From Teredinibacter waterburyi (GTDB lineage Bacteria > Pseudomonadota > Gammaproteobacteria > Pseudomonadales > Cellvibrionaceae): DNA of 64,000 nt. Numbering within the stretch: position 1 is the stretch's first letter; the number at the start of each line of letters is the position of its first letter. Position numbers and translations under genes: made by a program. The stretch is taken from contig NZ_MRUH01000086.1 in NCBI RefSeq assembly GCF_001922985.1, forward strand, positions 1-64,000, written 5' to 3'. Positions 9,831-18,462 of the stretch are shown here, piece by piece. The notes beneath the pieces are model-generated. The model saw nothing but the letters and a program-made list of their open reading frames with translations. It did not search any database and had not been told where the DNA came from.

Positions 9831-10790
9831 CTAGGGCGACACTTTAAAGCGAAGCGAATTGTGCCCCGCTACAGGTACAATGCTATAAGGCTCGCCATTA
9901 ATCGATATATCCGCGGCACGAGCATTGCCCAGCATCACATTAAAGGGGGCCTTACCAAAAAGCTGGAGATTATCCCCTGCATGCTTGCTCTTCGCAATTA
10001 ATACCTCGCCCGTGGCATCAGTTACTTGCACCCAGCAATCATCAGAGAAGTTAAAAATCAATATGTCGCCCAAATGTTCGGTCGCAGCTATGTCGGTCAC
10101 AGCTACAGGAGTCTCATCGACAGGTGCTTCGACTGATTCGACAAGATCTCTTCCGGCACTGGCCGCCAATGTGGATACCGTTTCTGCCGCCGAAGCGTCA
10201 TTCGCTGGCATTAGCGCATTGGACTGCTCCAGCTCGCCCGAAAGCTCAGTATCCTCGGCAACAGCCACTTCTACGCCAACCGAATCTACTACTAGCGAAG
10301 ACTCCGGCCCCAATAATGCGCCTACCGCATCGGACGCCTGCTCAGAATCATCGCCGCCAAAAACCATTACAACGCCAATCCAAACGACGGCCAAACCAGC
10401 CACATACCAATGCAAAGGAAACTTCTTATACCTTCTCTCCCCCTTTACCGCCAAGGCTTTGTCCGGTACTACCGTCGCCGAGCCAATAACATTTTGGGTA
10501 GGATGTAACTTACCAACTAAAGCATCGACCAACTCATCTGCATTCAGCTCCAATATACGACCATACTTTCGCAGATAGGCAATAACAAAAGTTTCTGCGC
10601 CAAGCTGAGCGTAATCGTCGTCCTCTAGAGCTGCCAACTTCCTCACGGGAATCAAAGTTTCTTTGGCGATATCGTCAAGTACCAACTGCTTACCTTCACG
10701 CACCAAGCGTAAAACAGCACCGGGCCTGCCACTATCAAGCAATTGCTGTAACTCTTCTTCATTAACCGTTGTTAAATTTACATTCATCAT
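9831..10790 (-). CDS. rodZ: Cytoskeletal protein RodZ
   Basis: RodZ links the MreB cytoskeleton to the cell-wall elongation machine. The cytoplasmic N-terminal part (residues 15-90) is the HTH_25 domain (LRLVREGKQLVLDDIAKET). A single transmembrane helix follows at about 127-145 (WYVAGLAVVWIGVVMVFGG). Then comes an Ala/Ser/Glu-rich periplasmic linker of about 90 residues and the C-terminal DUF4115 domain (ILIFNFSDDCWVQVTDATGE...). The start is a double ATG at 10790. The gene lies between pilF and ispG in the conserved order. Confidence 0.94.
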   Translation of the reverse strand: MMNVNLTTVNEEELQQLLDSGRPGAVLRLVREGKQLVLDDIAKETLIPVRKLAALEDDDYAQLGAETFVIAYLRKYGRILELNADELVDALVGKLHPTQNVIGSATVVPDKALAVKGERRYKKFPLHWYVAGLAVVWIGVVMVFGGDDSEQASDAVGALLGPESSLVVDSVGVEVAVAEDTELSGELEQSNALMPANDASAAETVSTLAASAGRDLVESVEAPVDETPVAVTDIAATEHLGDILIFNFSDDCWVQVTDATGEVLIAKSKHAGDNLQLFGKAPFNVMLGNARAADISINGEPYSIVPVAGHNSLRFKVSP

Positions 10791-10884
10791 GTGGCTTTAT
10801 TATCTTGGGTGAGGGGTAAAGTTCGCACGACGTCGAACACTTGCCCGAACACGTGAGTGACACTCACTTACTGGTATTCGCTCT

Positions 10885-11673
10885 CTACAATTCACTAAAA
10901 CGTTTGTACTCGAGATACTCCTTCGAGTAGGGGTATAGATTCTTGAGAGCCAAAACATAGCTGGACTCTTTATCTTTGTTACCAAAAACCCGCTCTATAC
11001 GGATTCCCAGCCACAGGCTACGCGGCGAATGACGTGAATTTTTACTGAATTGATCAAGGTAATTTTTCGCTGCACTATAGTCGCGATCGGCAAATGCCAT
11101 ATCGGCAAGCTCTAATGCAGACTGAGCCTGGCGCGGATCTAAATTTAAACTGTGCTGAAATGCACCTTTCGCTCGCTCGACGTTTTCAAGCATAAGCGCA
11201 GTTCGACCAACATAAAGTAAAGCTTCCGGGCGGCGCGGATAAGACATATCCGTACTTGCATCTTCAAATAATGGATTCGCCTCTTTGAAACGCCCCTGCT
11301 CATACAACATTCTGCCGTAACTAAATTCAACACCCGCTCGGGAAAAGTCCGACTGCCCTTTCAACGCCTTTTTGTAACTTGCTTCCGCTTGGGTAAATTC
11401 ACCGTTCATTTGATGGATAAGAGCCATCCCCTGATGTGCTTCGGCAGACTTCTTATTCAACTCAAGCGCTTTACTGAACGAACGCAAAGCGCCCTCGCGA
11501 TTATTTTGCTGGAGATAGGTCATACCTAACTTAATATTCGCTTCCAGTGCTTGCTGCGTATCTATTTTCTTTTGCTGTGGTGTTTCAAACGACGTGACGC
11601 AAGCACACAAACTAATGGCCAGTAGCAGTATCGCCATACGCTTCAAACTTATAGCAGCAGTGGTATTAAGCAT
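10885..11673 (-). CDS. pilF: Type IV pilus biogenesis/stability lipoprotein PilF (PilW)
   Basis: PilF is an outer-membrane lipoprotein with TPR repeats that helps the PilQ secretin multimerise. I place the start at ATG 11673 because a strong Shine-Dalgarno, GGAGGTGAT, lies seven bases before it; an ATG ten codons upstream is in frame but leaves that signal inside the gene. The lipobox is AISLCAC. Six or so TPR units follow, for example GMTYLQQNNREGALRSFSKA and SYKKALKGQSDFSRAGVEFS. It occupies the usual slot between rlmN and rodZ and implies that the cell makes type IV pili. Confidence 0.92.
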   Translation of the reverse strand: MLNTTAAISLKRMAILLLAISLCACVTSFETPQQKKIDTQQALEANIKLGMTYLQQNNREGALRSFSKALELNKKSAEAHQGMALIHQMNGEFTQAEASYKKALKGQSDFSRAGVEFSYGRMLYEQGRFKEANPLFEDASTDMSYPRRPEALLYVGRTALMLENVERAKGAFQHSLNLDPRQAQSALELADMAFADRDYSAAKNYLDQFSKNSRHSPRSLWLGIRIERVFGNKDKESSYVLALKNLYPYSKEYLEYKRFSEL

Positions 11674-11714
11674 TTCCAATATCACCTCCCCCAGTGAGTG
11701 CATTTGACAGTAAT

Positions 11715-11741
11715 CGCATACTTATACTATGTAAGCATGCG
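11715..11741. repeat. Imperfect inverted repeat upstream of pilF
   Basis: CGCAT-a-CTTA pairs with TAAG-c-ATGCG around a seven-base loop. It lies in the 235-base rlmN-pilF gap, about 45 bases before the pilF start. There is no T tract, so it is more likely an operator or mRNA hairpin than a terminator. Confidence 0.4.
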
Positions 11742-11908
11742 AGCGAGTTAGTATGACTTTATATGTAAAATGCGTTGCACTTAGCGCCATAGCCTTCTAA
11801 GTGTACGTTTTTAAATTTTGTCCGTGTAACTCAGGTATTCGGCCTGTATTTTATTCGTATTTAAACGCTTTTTTTGCGGCCTAGTTTGCTGTGCTGAATT
11901 AATACCGC

Positions 11909-13129
11909 TTAATTGACCATCTTCACGGGAATAACATCGTTCGACGCATCAAGAAAAGCTTGGTGATCAAGTTTGTAGCGTGCACTGCGCTTGGTTCTAT
12001 CTTCGACCTGCCCTGCCAACTGGCCACAAGCAGCATCGATATCATCACCGCGAGTAGTGCGAATAGTAGTGGTATAACCAGCTTCAATTAAGATGGTTTG
12101 AAAACGCCGCATCGCGTTGTTGCTAACCCGCTTGTAATTTGATAATGAAAATGGATTAAACGGAATTAAGTTAATTTTTACCGGTACATCCTTGAGCAGT
12201 TCTGCTAATTCAAACGCATGCTCAGGTCGGTCGTTCAAATGATCGATTAGCGTATATTCAATGGTAATCTTACGGCGCTGATCTGGCAGCCCGTCGATAT
12301 AACGTTTAGCCGACGCCAATAGTTGCGCAATAGGATACTTTTTATTAATTGGCACAAGCTGGTTGCGCAGTTCATCGTTCGGCGCATGCAACGAAATAGC
12401 CAAGCAGGCATCGGTGTGTTCACCCAAGCGATCCAGCGCTGGTACTACACCAGATGTACTGAGCGTAACCCGACGCTTGCTAATACCGTAACAGTTGTCA
12501 TGCATCATCAGATTCATAGACTCAACCACATTGTCAAAATTCAACAAGGGTTCACCCATTCCCATCATAACGACATTAGTCACACGACGAGCGCCGCGAA
12601 CTGGCGTCTCCTGTAACTGCCCAAACGAACGTGCTGCAATCCAAACTTGACCGATAATTTCCGCTGTTGTTAGATCGCGATTAAAACCCTGTTTACCGGT
12701 TGCGCAAAAACTACAATCGAGTGAACAACCAACCTGAGAAGACACGCACAAAGTGCCGCGCTCACCTTCGGGAATAAACACCGCTTCGACCGCGTTGTCG
12801 CCGCTAACCCGAATCAAAAACTTGCGGGTACCGTCGGCAGAATCGAGCTGCTGAATCACCTCTGGCGCGCGCACTTCGGCAAGCTCCGAAAGTTTGTTAC
12901 GCAAATCTTTACTGACGTTCGACATTTGCTGAAAATCGGTGACACCCAGTTGATGTATCCACTTTAACATCTGGGTGGCGCGAAACTTTTTTTCGCCCAG
13001 CTCTTCAAAAAATGCTTCCATACGCGCCTGCCCCATCCCCATAAGGTTTACTTTGGTGGCGGGCGTAGTAATGCCACTATCGGCAGAACTATTAGACATG
13101 GGGGGCTTGTCGGCGCTATTACAACTCAC
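11909..13129 (-). CDS. rlmN: 23S rRNA/tRNA adenine-C2 methyltransferase RlmN
   Basis: RlmN is a radical-SAM enzyme that methylates A2503 of 23S rRNA and A37 of some tRNAs. The radical-SAM cysteines are C135, C139 and C142 (GCSLDCSFC), and the methyl-carrying cysteine is in [12 protein letters not shown] near residue 371. The frame begins with GTG 13129, which has GAGG ten bases upstream; ATG 13099 (MSNSSAD) is an alternative, and the N-terminal extension is poorly conserved either way. It follows ndk by 22 bases. It depends on Fe-S clusters. Confidence 0.96.
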   Translation of the reverse strand: MSCNSADKPPMSNSSADSGITTPATKVNLMGMGQARMEAFFEELGEKKFRATQMLKWIHQLGVTDFQQMSNVSKDLRNKLSELAEVRAPEVIQQLDSADGTRKFLIRVSGDNAVEAVFIPEGERGTLCVSSQVGCSLDCSFCATGKQGFNRDLTTAEIIGQVWIAARSFGQLQETPVRGARRVTNVVMMGMGEPLLNFDNVVESMNLMMHDNCYGISKRRVTLSTSGVVPALDRLGEHTDACLAISLHAPNDELRNQLVPINKKYPIAQLLASAKRYIDGLPDQRRKITIEYTLIDHLNDRPEHAFELAELLKDVPVKINLIPFNPFSLSNYKRVSNNAMRRFQTILIEAGYTTTIRTTRGDDIDAACGQLAGQVEDRTKRSARYKLDHQAFLDASNDVIPVKMVN

Positions 13130-13151
13130 GTGTTCGATACCTCATTCACGC

Positions 13152-13577
13152 TCAGCGTGAAAAAATCTCATTTTCATTGAAAAAATAAGCAATTTCGCGA
13201 GCGGCAGATGTCGGGCTGTCGGAGCCGTGAACCGCGTTAAAACTCAGCGAATCTGCATAAAGCTTACGAATAGTGCCGTCGTCTGCATTGGCGGGATTTG
13301 TCGCCCCCATAAGCTCACGGTTCAACAAAATCGCATTCTCGCCCTCTAGAACCTGCACTACAATGGGTCCCGAGGTCATGAAATCGACTAGATCATCGTA
13401 AAATGGCTTACCTTCATGCTCGGCGTAAAAACCACCGGCTTTACTCGCGTTCAGATACATCATACGAGAGGCAACAATTTTCAGTCCTGCCTCCTCAAAG
13501 CGGCGTAGAATATCGCCAATTACATTTTTCCGTACGGCATTCGGTTTAATAATTGACAAGGTTTGCTCGGTAGCCAT
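13152..13577 (-). CDS. ndk: Nucleoside diphosphate kinase
   Basis: Ndk balances nucleoside triphosphate pools by moving the gamma-phosphate through a phospho-histidine. The active site is H117 in NAVHGSDSP; the N-terminal [10 protein letters not shown] is a family hallmark. Its 141 residues are the standard length. The ribosome site AAGGAG is ten bases before ATG. It is the first gene of the minus-strand cluster that runs to der. Confidence 0.98.
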   Translation of the reverse strand: MATEQTLSIIKPNAVRKNVIGDILRRFEEAGLKIVASRMMYLNASKAGGFYAEHEGKPFYDDLVDFMTSGPIVVQVLEGENAILLNRELMGATNPANADDGTIRKLYADSLSFNAVHGSDSPTSAAREIAYFFNENEIFSR

Positions 13578-13903
13578 CTAGATTTATCTCCTTGAACTCA
13601 AGTGAGGAAGGTCGTAACCCAAAACAACGGGTTTCAACCGCTTTGGCACTGCATACTACATCCACTAAACCGAGGGATTATACGTGGATCTAGTGTAAAT
13701 TTATATGCAAGCTACCCAAAACCCAGCGAAATAGCCCTGCCGGTAAAGGTTTCCACCCCTTTCCGCAAAAATACGAGGCTACCAAGATAGCACCATATGA
13801 AGCTAGATATGTCACGAAAAGTCAGAAGGAATATTAAGAGATAGAGGGAACCTGCGACCAGTAACGCCCTCTGAAGGGTAACTAACACTGAGGCCAAAAG
13901 AAA
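13578..13903. promoter_or_regulatory. Divergent ndk/asmA intergenic region with candidate ndk -10 box
   Basis: This 326-base gap holds the promoters of two divergent genes. On the minus strand a perfect TATAAT sits at 13677-13682, about 100 bases before ndk; no convincing -35 lies at 16-18 bases, so the assignment is weak. I see no RNA or repeat. The 60-codon frames here are antisense noise. Confidence 0.35.
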
Positions 13904-16204
13904 ATGACCGCACCAAAGGGACTAAATGGCGAGTCGCCAAAACTGATAAAGACCTCCACACTATGGAAAGGCATCGCCATTCTTGCAGCCTTGGTCATAG
14001 CTCCATTTATGGCTCTAGCCATCGCCTTTTTGACGCTGGACCCTAACATACTCAAGCCACAGCTAGAAAAAGCACTGGCAGAACAAGGGTTTAGTGCAAC
14101 ACTAGGCGGAGACCTCAGCTGGAGCTTTTACCCTATCGTTGGAGTTAAAGTCGAGGACGTGCGCATCAATGAAGCACACAAAACACCCCTCGCGCCCCAG
14201 CAAACGCATTTAGAACCACCGCCAATTAAAACACCCCTACTCGATATCGGCCGGGCGGAGCTAGGCGTCGCAATGCTCCCCTTATTTAAACGCAAAATCG
14301 AAGTGGTCTCAGTTGTGCTAAACGACGTCACCCTGAACTACCATATTGGCAAAGATGGCAGTTCAAACTGGGACAAGTTAACCGCCAAAACCGAGACTGC
14401 TCCGCAGAACCAGGCTGCAAGCGCTCCACCCAGTGCTCCTAACGGTTCCCCACCTGTGGCTGGAACTGAACCCAGAACCGACGTGGCAACGAAAACCCAT
14501 TCCGCTACAGAGATCAGAATCAGCTCAATCGACACCCACAACCTTAACATTAGCTATCGAGATGCCTCCTCAAGCGCCATTGCGGATATACACCTAGCTT
14601 ATTTGCGCGGTCGCGACGTCAATCTCAAGGGTAATGAATTTCCACTCGACTTGGATATGACGATCAAACAGGCCGACACTCCAGATCTTCGCGTCATTAT
14701 CGACACCCGTCTAAAATTTGAATCGGCTCAGCCGCGCCTAGAAATCGTCTCTGCAGAGTTCGACATAAGCACAAACAAGCTCTCCACCGCACAAGCAAAG
14801 CTTACCCTTTCCGCCTTAGTCGATTGGACTGATGGGGTAGATGTCATCGGCAAGCTCGCGACTAGCATGGTTAACCCGCGCCCCTGGCTAGAGGTTTTTG
14901 ATCTAGAAGCACCAGCAACACGTACAAAGCTTAACTTCAGCAAACTGGGCCTAGCCACCGCTTTCTCGATCAATCAAGACAAGATCCAGTTGAACAAAAC
15001 TCAGGTTTCAATGGACGACAGTCAAATCACCGGCAACCTTGAATACAGTCTTACCAGCGACAGCACAACTGGATCGTCCTCTACTATTGGAAAGATTCAA
15101 GGAATCTGGCGACTAGACTCGATCAATCTCGACGATTATATCGCAGAGACAGCACCGCAAGCTGAGGATGAAAACAGCGATACAGCAACAGAATTACCAC
15201 TTGAACTCATGCGTAGTCTAGATTTGAGCCTCAGCTTCAGCGCCGGCAACATCACACTGTACGAGCAGTCATTCAAGAACCTTGAATTGGACATAAAAGC
15301 GCAGAAAGGCTACATGAGCCTTCAACTAAACAAGCTCGAACTACTCGGTGGCAGTGCGACCGCCAATGTAAAACTTAACGCCAATGCCAAACCTTCGTCG
15401 CTAAACTATAAAGTTCAAACGAAAAACATAGATGCTGGCGCAGCACTAACCCAGCTTGCCGATTTCGATAAATTACAAGGACGTGTTGATGTTCTTGCCG
15501 AAGGCTCCAGTAAAGGCGACACAGACAAAGCTCTAATTAATAATTTTATCGCCGACGCTAAGGTCAACGCGAACAACATGCGTATTAGCTCGCTAAACCT
15601 TACTCAAGAATATTGTGAACTGATCACCTCGTTAAGCACACTTGGTACATCCAGTACCGAACATAAGTGGGAGGAATACACTGAACTCGAGGCCGTTACA
15701 GCAAAACTAATCTACGCCGACAACGGCGTACAGGTAACCGAGCTTTTAGCGAGCATCCAAAAACTGAGTACCAAGGCTAGCGGTAAAATAGTGCTTAGTT
15801 CAGGCGACTTTAATTTCCCCATCGACATTAGCCTCGCCACATTTGCTAGCGACAAACGCTGCCCAGCGCTTAACGATAGTTGGAGAAATAAAACCTTACC
15901 CTTACTGTGTAAAGGTAATATCGACACGATTAACTACGACACCTGCCTACCGGACCGCGCCCGTATTGGCGACAAACTTAAGCTGAGGGCAAAGCTAGAA
16001 GCCGATAAAATCAGCAACAAAGCGGAGGCCGAATATCGTGAAGAACGCGACAAGCTAAAAGACAAAGCCGAAAGTGAAGTTGCCGACGAGCGACAGAAGC
16101 TACAAGAAAAAGCGGCTGAAGAACTCAAAGATAGCAAAGCAAAACTGAAGGAAAAGACCGATAAACTCGAAGATAAATTCAAAAGCCTTATGGGTAAAGA
16201 TTAG
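13904..16204 (+). CDS. AsmA family protein with charged coiled-coil tail
   Basis: AsmA-like proteins are inner-membrane anchored, mainly periplasmic proteins that take part in envelope lipid homeostasis and lipid transport. Residues 22-45 form an N-terminal signal anchor (GIAILAALVIAPFMALAIAF). The AsmA N-terminal domain follows (LGGDLSWSFYPIVGVKVEDV) and the AsmA_2-like C-terminal domain covers about 420-640. The 766 residues are close to the E. coli length (617) plus extras: a Pro/Ala-rich insert near 160-200 and a C-terminal tail (about 690-766) made almost wholly of Lys, Glu, Ala, Asp and Leu, a likely coiled coil. Start at 13904 is the first good ATG. Monocistronic by appearance. Confidence 0.88.
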   Translation: MTAPKGLNGESPKLIKTSTLWKGIAILAALVIAPFMALAIAFLTLDPNILKPQLEKALAEQGFSATLGGDLSWSFYPIVGVKVEDVRINEAHKTPLAPQQTHLEPPPIKTPLLDIGRAELGVAMLPLFKRKIEVVSVVLNDVTLNYHIGKDGSSNWDKLTAKTETAPQNQAASAPPSAPNGSPPVAGTEPRTDVATKTHSATEIRISSIDTHNLNISYRDASSSAIADIHLAYLRGRDVNLKGNEFPLDLDMTIKQADTPDLRVIIDTRLKFESAQPRLEIVSAEFDISTNKLSTAQAKLTLSALVDWTDGVDVIGKLATSMVNPRPWLEVFDLEAPATRTKLNFSKLGLATAFSINQDKIQLNKTQVSMDDSQITGNLEYSLTSDSTTGSSSTIGKIQGIWRLDSINLDDYIAETAPQAEDENSDTATELPLELMRSLDLSLSFSAGNITLYEQSFKNLELDIKAQKGYMSLQLNKLELLGGSATANVKLNANAKPSSLNYKVQTKNIDAGAALTQLADFDKLQGRVDVLAEGSSKGDTDKALINNFIADAKVNANNMRISSLNLTQEYCELITSLSTLGTSSTEHKWEEYTELEAVTAKLIYADNGVQVTELLASIQKLSTKASGKIVLSSGDFNFPIDISLATFASDKRCPALNDSWRNKTLPLLCKGNIDTINYDTCLPDRARIGDKLKLRAKLEADKISNKAEAEYREERDKLKDKAESEVADERQKLQEKAAEELKDSKAKLKEKTDKLEDKFKSLMGKD

Positions 16205-16316
16205 ACAATTAGCGCATTTTTCGGATAACACATAGCGTCAATCGCTACCGCTATTCGAGACGAATTACAGGATGATCCGAACAAACCCACTCGCGATTAA
16301 ATAGAGGACAACGAGC

Positions 16317-16901
16317 ATGTTTCATAAAAATATTTCTGTATTACTAAGCACTTTTATTGGCGCGGCGACTATTAGCCTTGTAACGATTAGCGCAGCAACC
16401 AATGCAGATAGCGCAGATGCTACGGCACCCAGTTGCCCAGCCTTTTTAAACCAAGAGTTTAAAAAGCTACACAGTAGCGAGTCGGTAAACCTATGTTCAC
16501 TTTACAAGGGTAAACCCATGGTGCTCGTAAATACCGCCAGCCACTGCGGCTACACACGCCAATTTAAGGGGTTAGAAGCGCTCTATCAAAAATACAAAGC
16601 CGACGGCGTAGAGCTTGTCGGTTTCGCATCCGACGATTTTAAGCAAGAAGCTGGCAGTGAACTGGAAGCCGCGACCATTTGTTACAAAAATTACGGCGTA
16701 ACCTTTACCATGCTATCGCCGACTCACGTACGCGGCAGCGACGCCAACCCTGTGTTCAGCCATCTCAATAGCGAAACCTCGAAGCCGAGCTGGAATTTTA
16801 ATAAGTATTTAATAACGAGTGCAGGCAAGGTGGAACATTTTGGCAGTAACGTAGAGCCAACAGAATCAAAGCTGGAAGCAGCTTTAAAACAAGCGCTCTA
16901 A
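16317..16901 (+). CDS. Periplasmic glutathione peroxidase-family thiol peroxidase
   Basis: This 194-residue protein has an N-terminal signal peptide (about residues 1-30) and a GPx fold. The peroxidatic cysteine is C77 in NTASHCGYT, and a likely resolving cysteine is C122 (ATICYKNYGV). The Trp-Asn-Phe motif of the active site is present (SWNFNKYL). The place of the catalytic Gln (NQF) is held by DDF, as in a subgroup of bacterial homologues. Being a cysteine form with a second Cys, it probably uses thioredoxin-like partners rather than glutathione and removes peroxides in the periplasm. It ends against the convergent sufE gene. Confidence 0.9.
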   Translation: MFHKNISVLLSTFIGAATISLVTISAATNADSADATAPSCPAFLNQEFKKLHSSESVNLCSLYKGKPMVLVNTASHCGYTRQFKGLEALYQKYKADGVELVGFASDDFKQEAGSELEAATICYKNYGVTFTMLSPTHVRGSDANPVFSHLNSETSKPSWNFNKYLITSAGKVEHFGSNVEPTESKLEAALKQAL

Positions 16902-16916
16902 TTCTAGAGCACTTGT
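16889..16916. terminator. Hairpin between convergent gpx-like gene and sufE
   Basis: ACAAG-c-GCTCTA pairs with TAGAGC-a-CTTGT around an ATTC loop, with one mismatch. The stop codon of the peroxidase gene is inside it. On the minus strand the hairpin is followed by TTTTAAAG, so it fits best as the end of the suf operon transcript. Confidence 0.55.
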
Positions 16917-16919
16917 GTA

Positions 16920-17354
16920 CTAAGCCGGCGCGGTCGTGGCTTTAATGCGTTCGACCATTGCGCGCAAACCATTGCCGCGCGTAAGGCTGAGATGTTTAAG
17001 TAAACCAATGGTGTCGAAATACGCCTCAATATCAAACGATTGAATATCCGCGGCGGCTTTCCCGTTATAGGCCGCCAGCACAACACCAAGCAAGCCCTTC
17101 ACAATAAAAGCATCGCTATCGGCCTCAAACCAATAGCGGCCATCGACGAGTTGCGCATCTATCCATACCTGGCTCTGACAACCACGAACGATATGAGCAT
17201 CGTTTTTTTTGTCTGCATCCATTGCAGGCAACTCTTTACCAAGATCGATAATGTACTTATACCTATCTTCCCATGAATCGAAAAACTCGAGTGTCTCGAC
17301 GATATCTTCCGCCGTTATCCTGGTGCCAAAAGCATTCTTGGTTGTATCTGTCAT
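16920..17354 (-). CDS. sufE: Sulfur acceptor protein SufE
   Basis: SufE takes persulfide sulfur from the cysteine desulfurase SufS and passes it to the SufBCD scaffold. The acceptor cysteine is C59 in VRGCQSQVW. The N-terminal DIVETLEFFDSWEDRYKYII is typical. The 144 residues match the family. It is the last gene of the iscR-led Fe-S operon, 55 bases after sufT, and is followed by a hairpin. Confidence 0.95.
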   Translation of the reverse strand: MTDTTKNAFGTRITAEDIVETLEFFDSWEDRYKYIIDLGKELPAMDADKKNDAHIVRGCQSQVWIDAQLVDGRYWFEADSDAFIVKGLLGVVLAAYNGKAAADIQSFDIEAYFDTIGLLKHLSLTRGNGLRAMVERIKATTAPA

Positions 17355-17409
17355 GCACTGCCTACAAAGTCATTAATTTTCAATCTTGCAACACTTCTGC
17401 AATTCAGCA

Positions 17410-17946
17410 CTAAAAAAACATTCCGGTTTCTAACTGCGCTTCTTCCGACATCATATCTCGATGCCAAGGTGGATCGAACACGAGATTAACCTCAACCTCG
17501 TCGACATTCGGCACCATAGCAACTCGGTATTTCACATCGCCGACAAGCACTGGCCCCATGCCACAAGCAGGAGCAGTAAGAGTCATCTCAATGTTAACTT
17601 TTTTAGCCGCTTGATCAAGCTTCACGTCATAGATCAATCCTAGACTACGTAAATTGACGGGTATCTCTGGGTCGTAAATAGTCTCCAGCGCCTGCCAAAC
17701 TTGTTCGATATGAATATCTTTATCTTCTGGCTGAGTAAAACTGAGTTCATATTTAGCTAAACCCAGTGCATCGGCATCGGTGCCATCGACGCGCAACATA
17801 TTGCCCTGGTAGACAACAGTATAATTACCGCCTAGCGATTGGGTTATGGTAATAAAATTATGCGCAGGAATGGTAACGGCATCGCCTACCGGCACTAAGC
17901 GCGCAGGACAATCTCGGAGCGTCGTTACCATACGTTGTTCAGACAT
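17410..17946 (-). CDS. sufT: Fe-S assembly factor SufT (MIP18/DUF59 family)
   Basis: SufT proteins aid Fe-S protein maturation. The DUF59 domain covers about residues 80-165, with the signature IYDPEIPVNLRSLGLIYDV and the conserved cysteine in TAPACGMGP. An N-terminal region of about 75 residues (MSEQRMVTTLRDCPARLVPV) is the extension typical of SufT rather than of PaaD. It lies between the SufA-type carrier and sufE in the same direction. Confidence 0.92.
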   Translation of the reverse strand: MSEQRMVTTLRDCPARLVPVGDAVTIPAHNFITITQSLGGNYTVVYQGNMLRVDGTDADALGLAKYELSFTQPEDKDIHIEQVWQALETIYDPEIPVNLRSLGLIYDVKLDQAAKKVNIEMTLTAPACGMGPVLVGDVKYRVAMVPNVDEVEVNLVFDPPWHRDMMSEEAQLETGMFF

Positions 17947-18066
17947 ATTGTTTTCCTAATTTGGGGGGATTTCCACAAAGTCTAAGCTGTCGAAAATTTG
18001 GAAGAGCGTATCAATAACAACACGGTTTAAACAATTGAGCCTAAAAAGACTCGTACTAAACAGCCT

Positions 18067-18417
18067 TCACACACTAAAACTTTCGCCACAGCCACAGGAT
18101 TCTTTTACGTTGGGATTATTTAACACTAAATTTTGATTCAAACCGTCGCGCACATAATCAACTACGGTACCGTGAATCGCTGCCATATGGGTTGTATCCA
18201 TATAGATCTGCACACCGTTGTCCAAGGTAAACTCTATATCGTTACTCTGCGCCGATTCGACCTCATCAATAACGTACATAAAACCTGTACAACCACTCTC
18301 CTTTAAACTGATACGCAAAGCAGCGGCTTTGCTTTTTTGCAGTTGCTGATAAAAATGTTCTGCGGCTGTAGGCGTGATTGTAATCGCGTCTGCCGCACTA
18401 AAGGTTTCAACTGTCAT
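18067..18417 (-). CDS. sufA: A-type Fe-S carrier protein (SufA/ErpA/IscA family)
   Basis: This 116-residue A-type carrier accepts and delivers Fe-S clusters. The three cluster cysteines are seen in SGCTGF and in the C-terminal SCGCG. I start at ATG 18417, with GAGG nine bases upstream; the GTG five codons earlier lies on that ribosome site. By position within the suf operon I call it SufA; ErpA or IscA cannot be fully excluded from sequence alone. Confidence 0.88.
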   Translation of the reverse strand: MTVETFSAADAITITPTAAEHFYQQLQKSKAAALRISLKESGCTGFMYVIDEVESAQSNDIEFTLDNGVQIYMDTTHMAAIHGTVVDYVRDGLNQNLVLNNPNVKESCGCGESFSV

Positions 18418-18462
18418 GGCACATTGCCTCACTTAAAACTGACCGTCGTAAATAGGGTTGAG

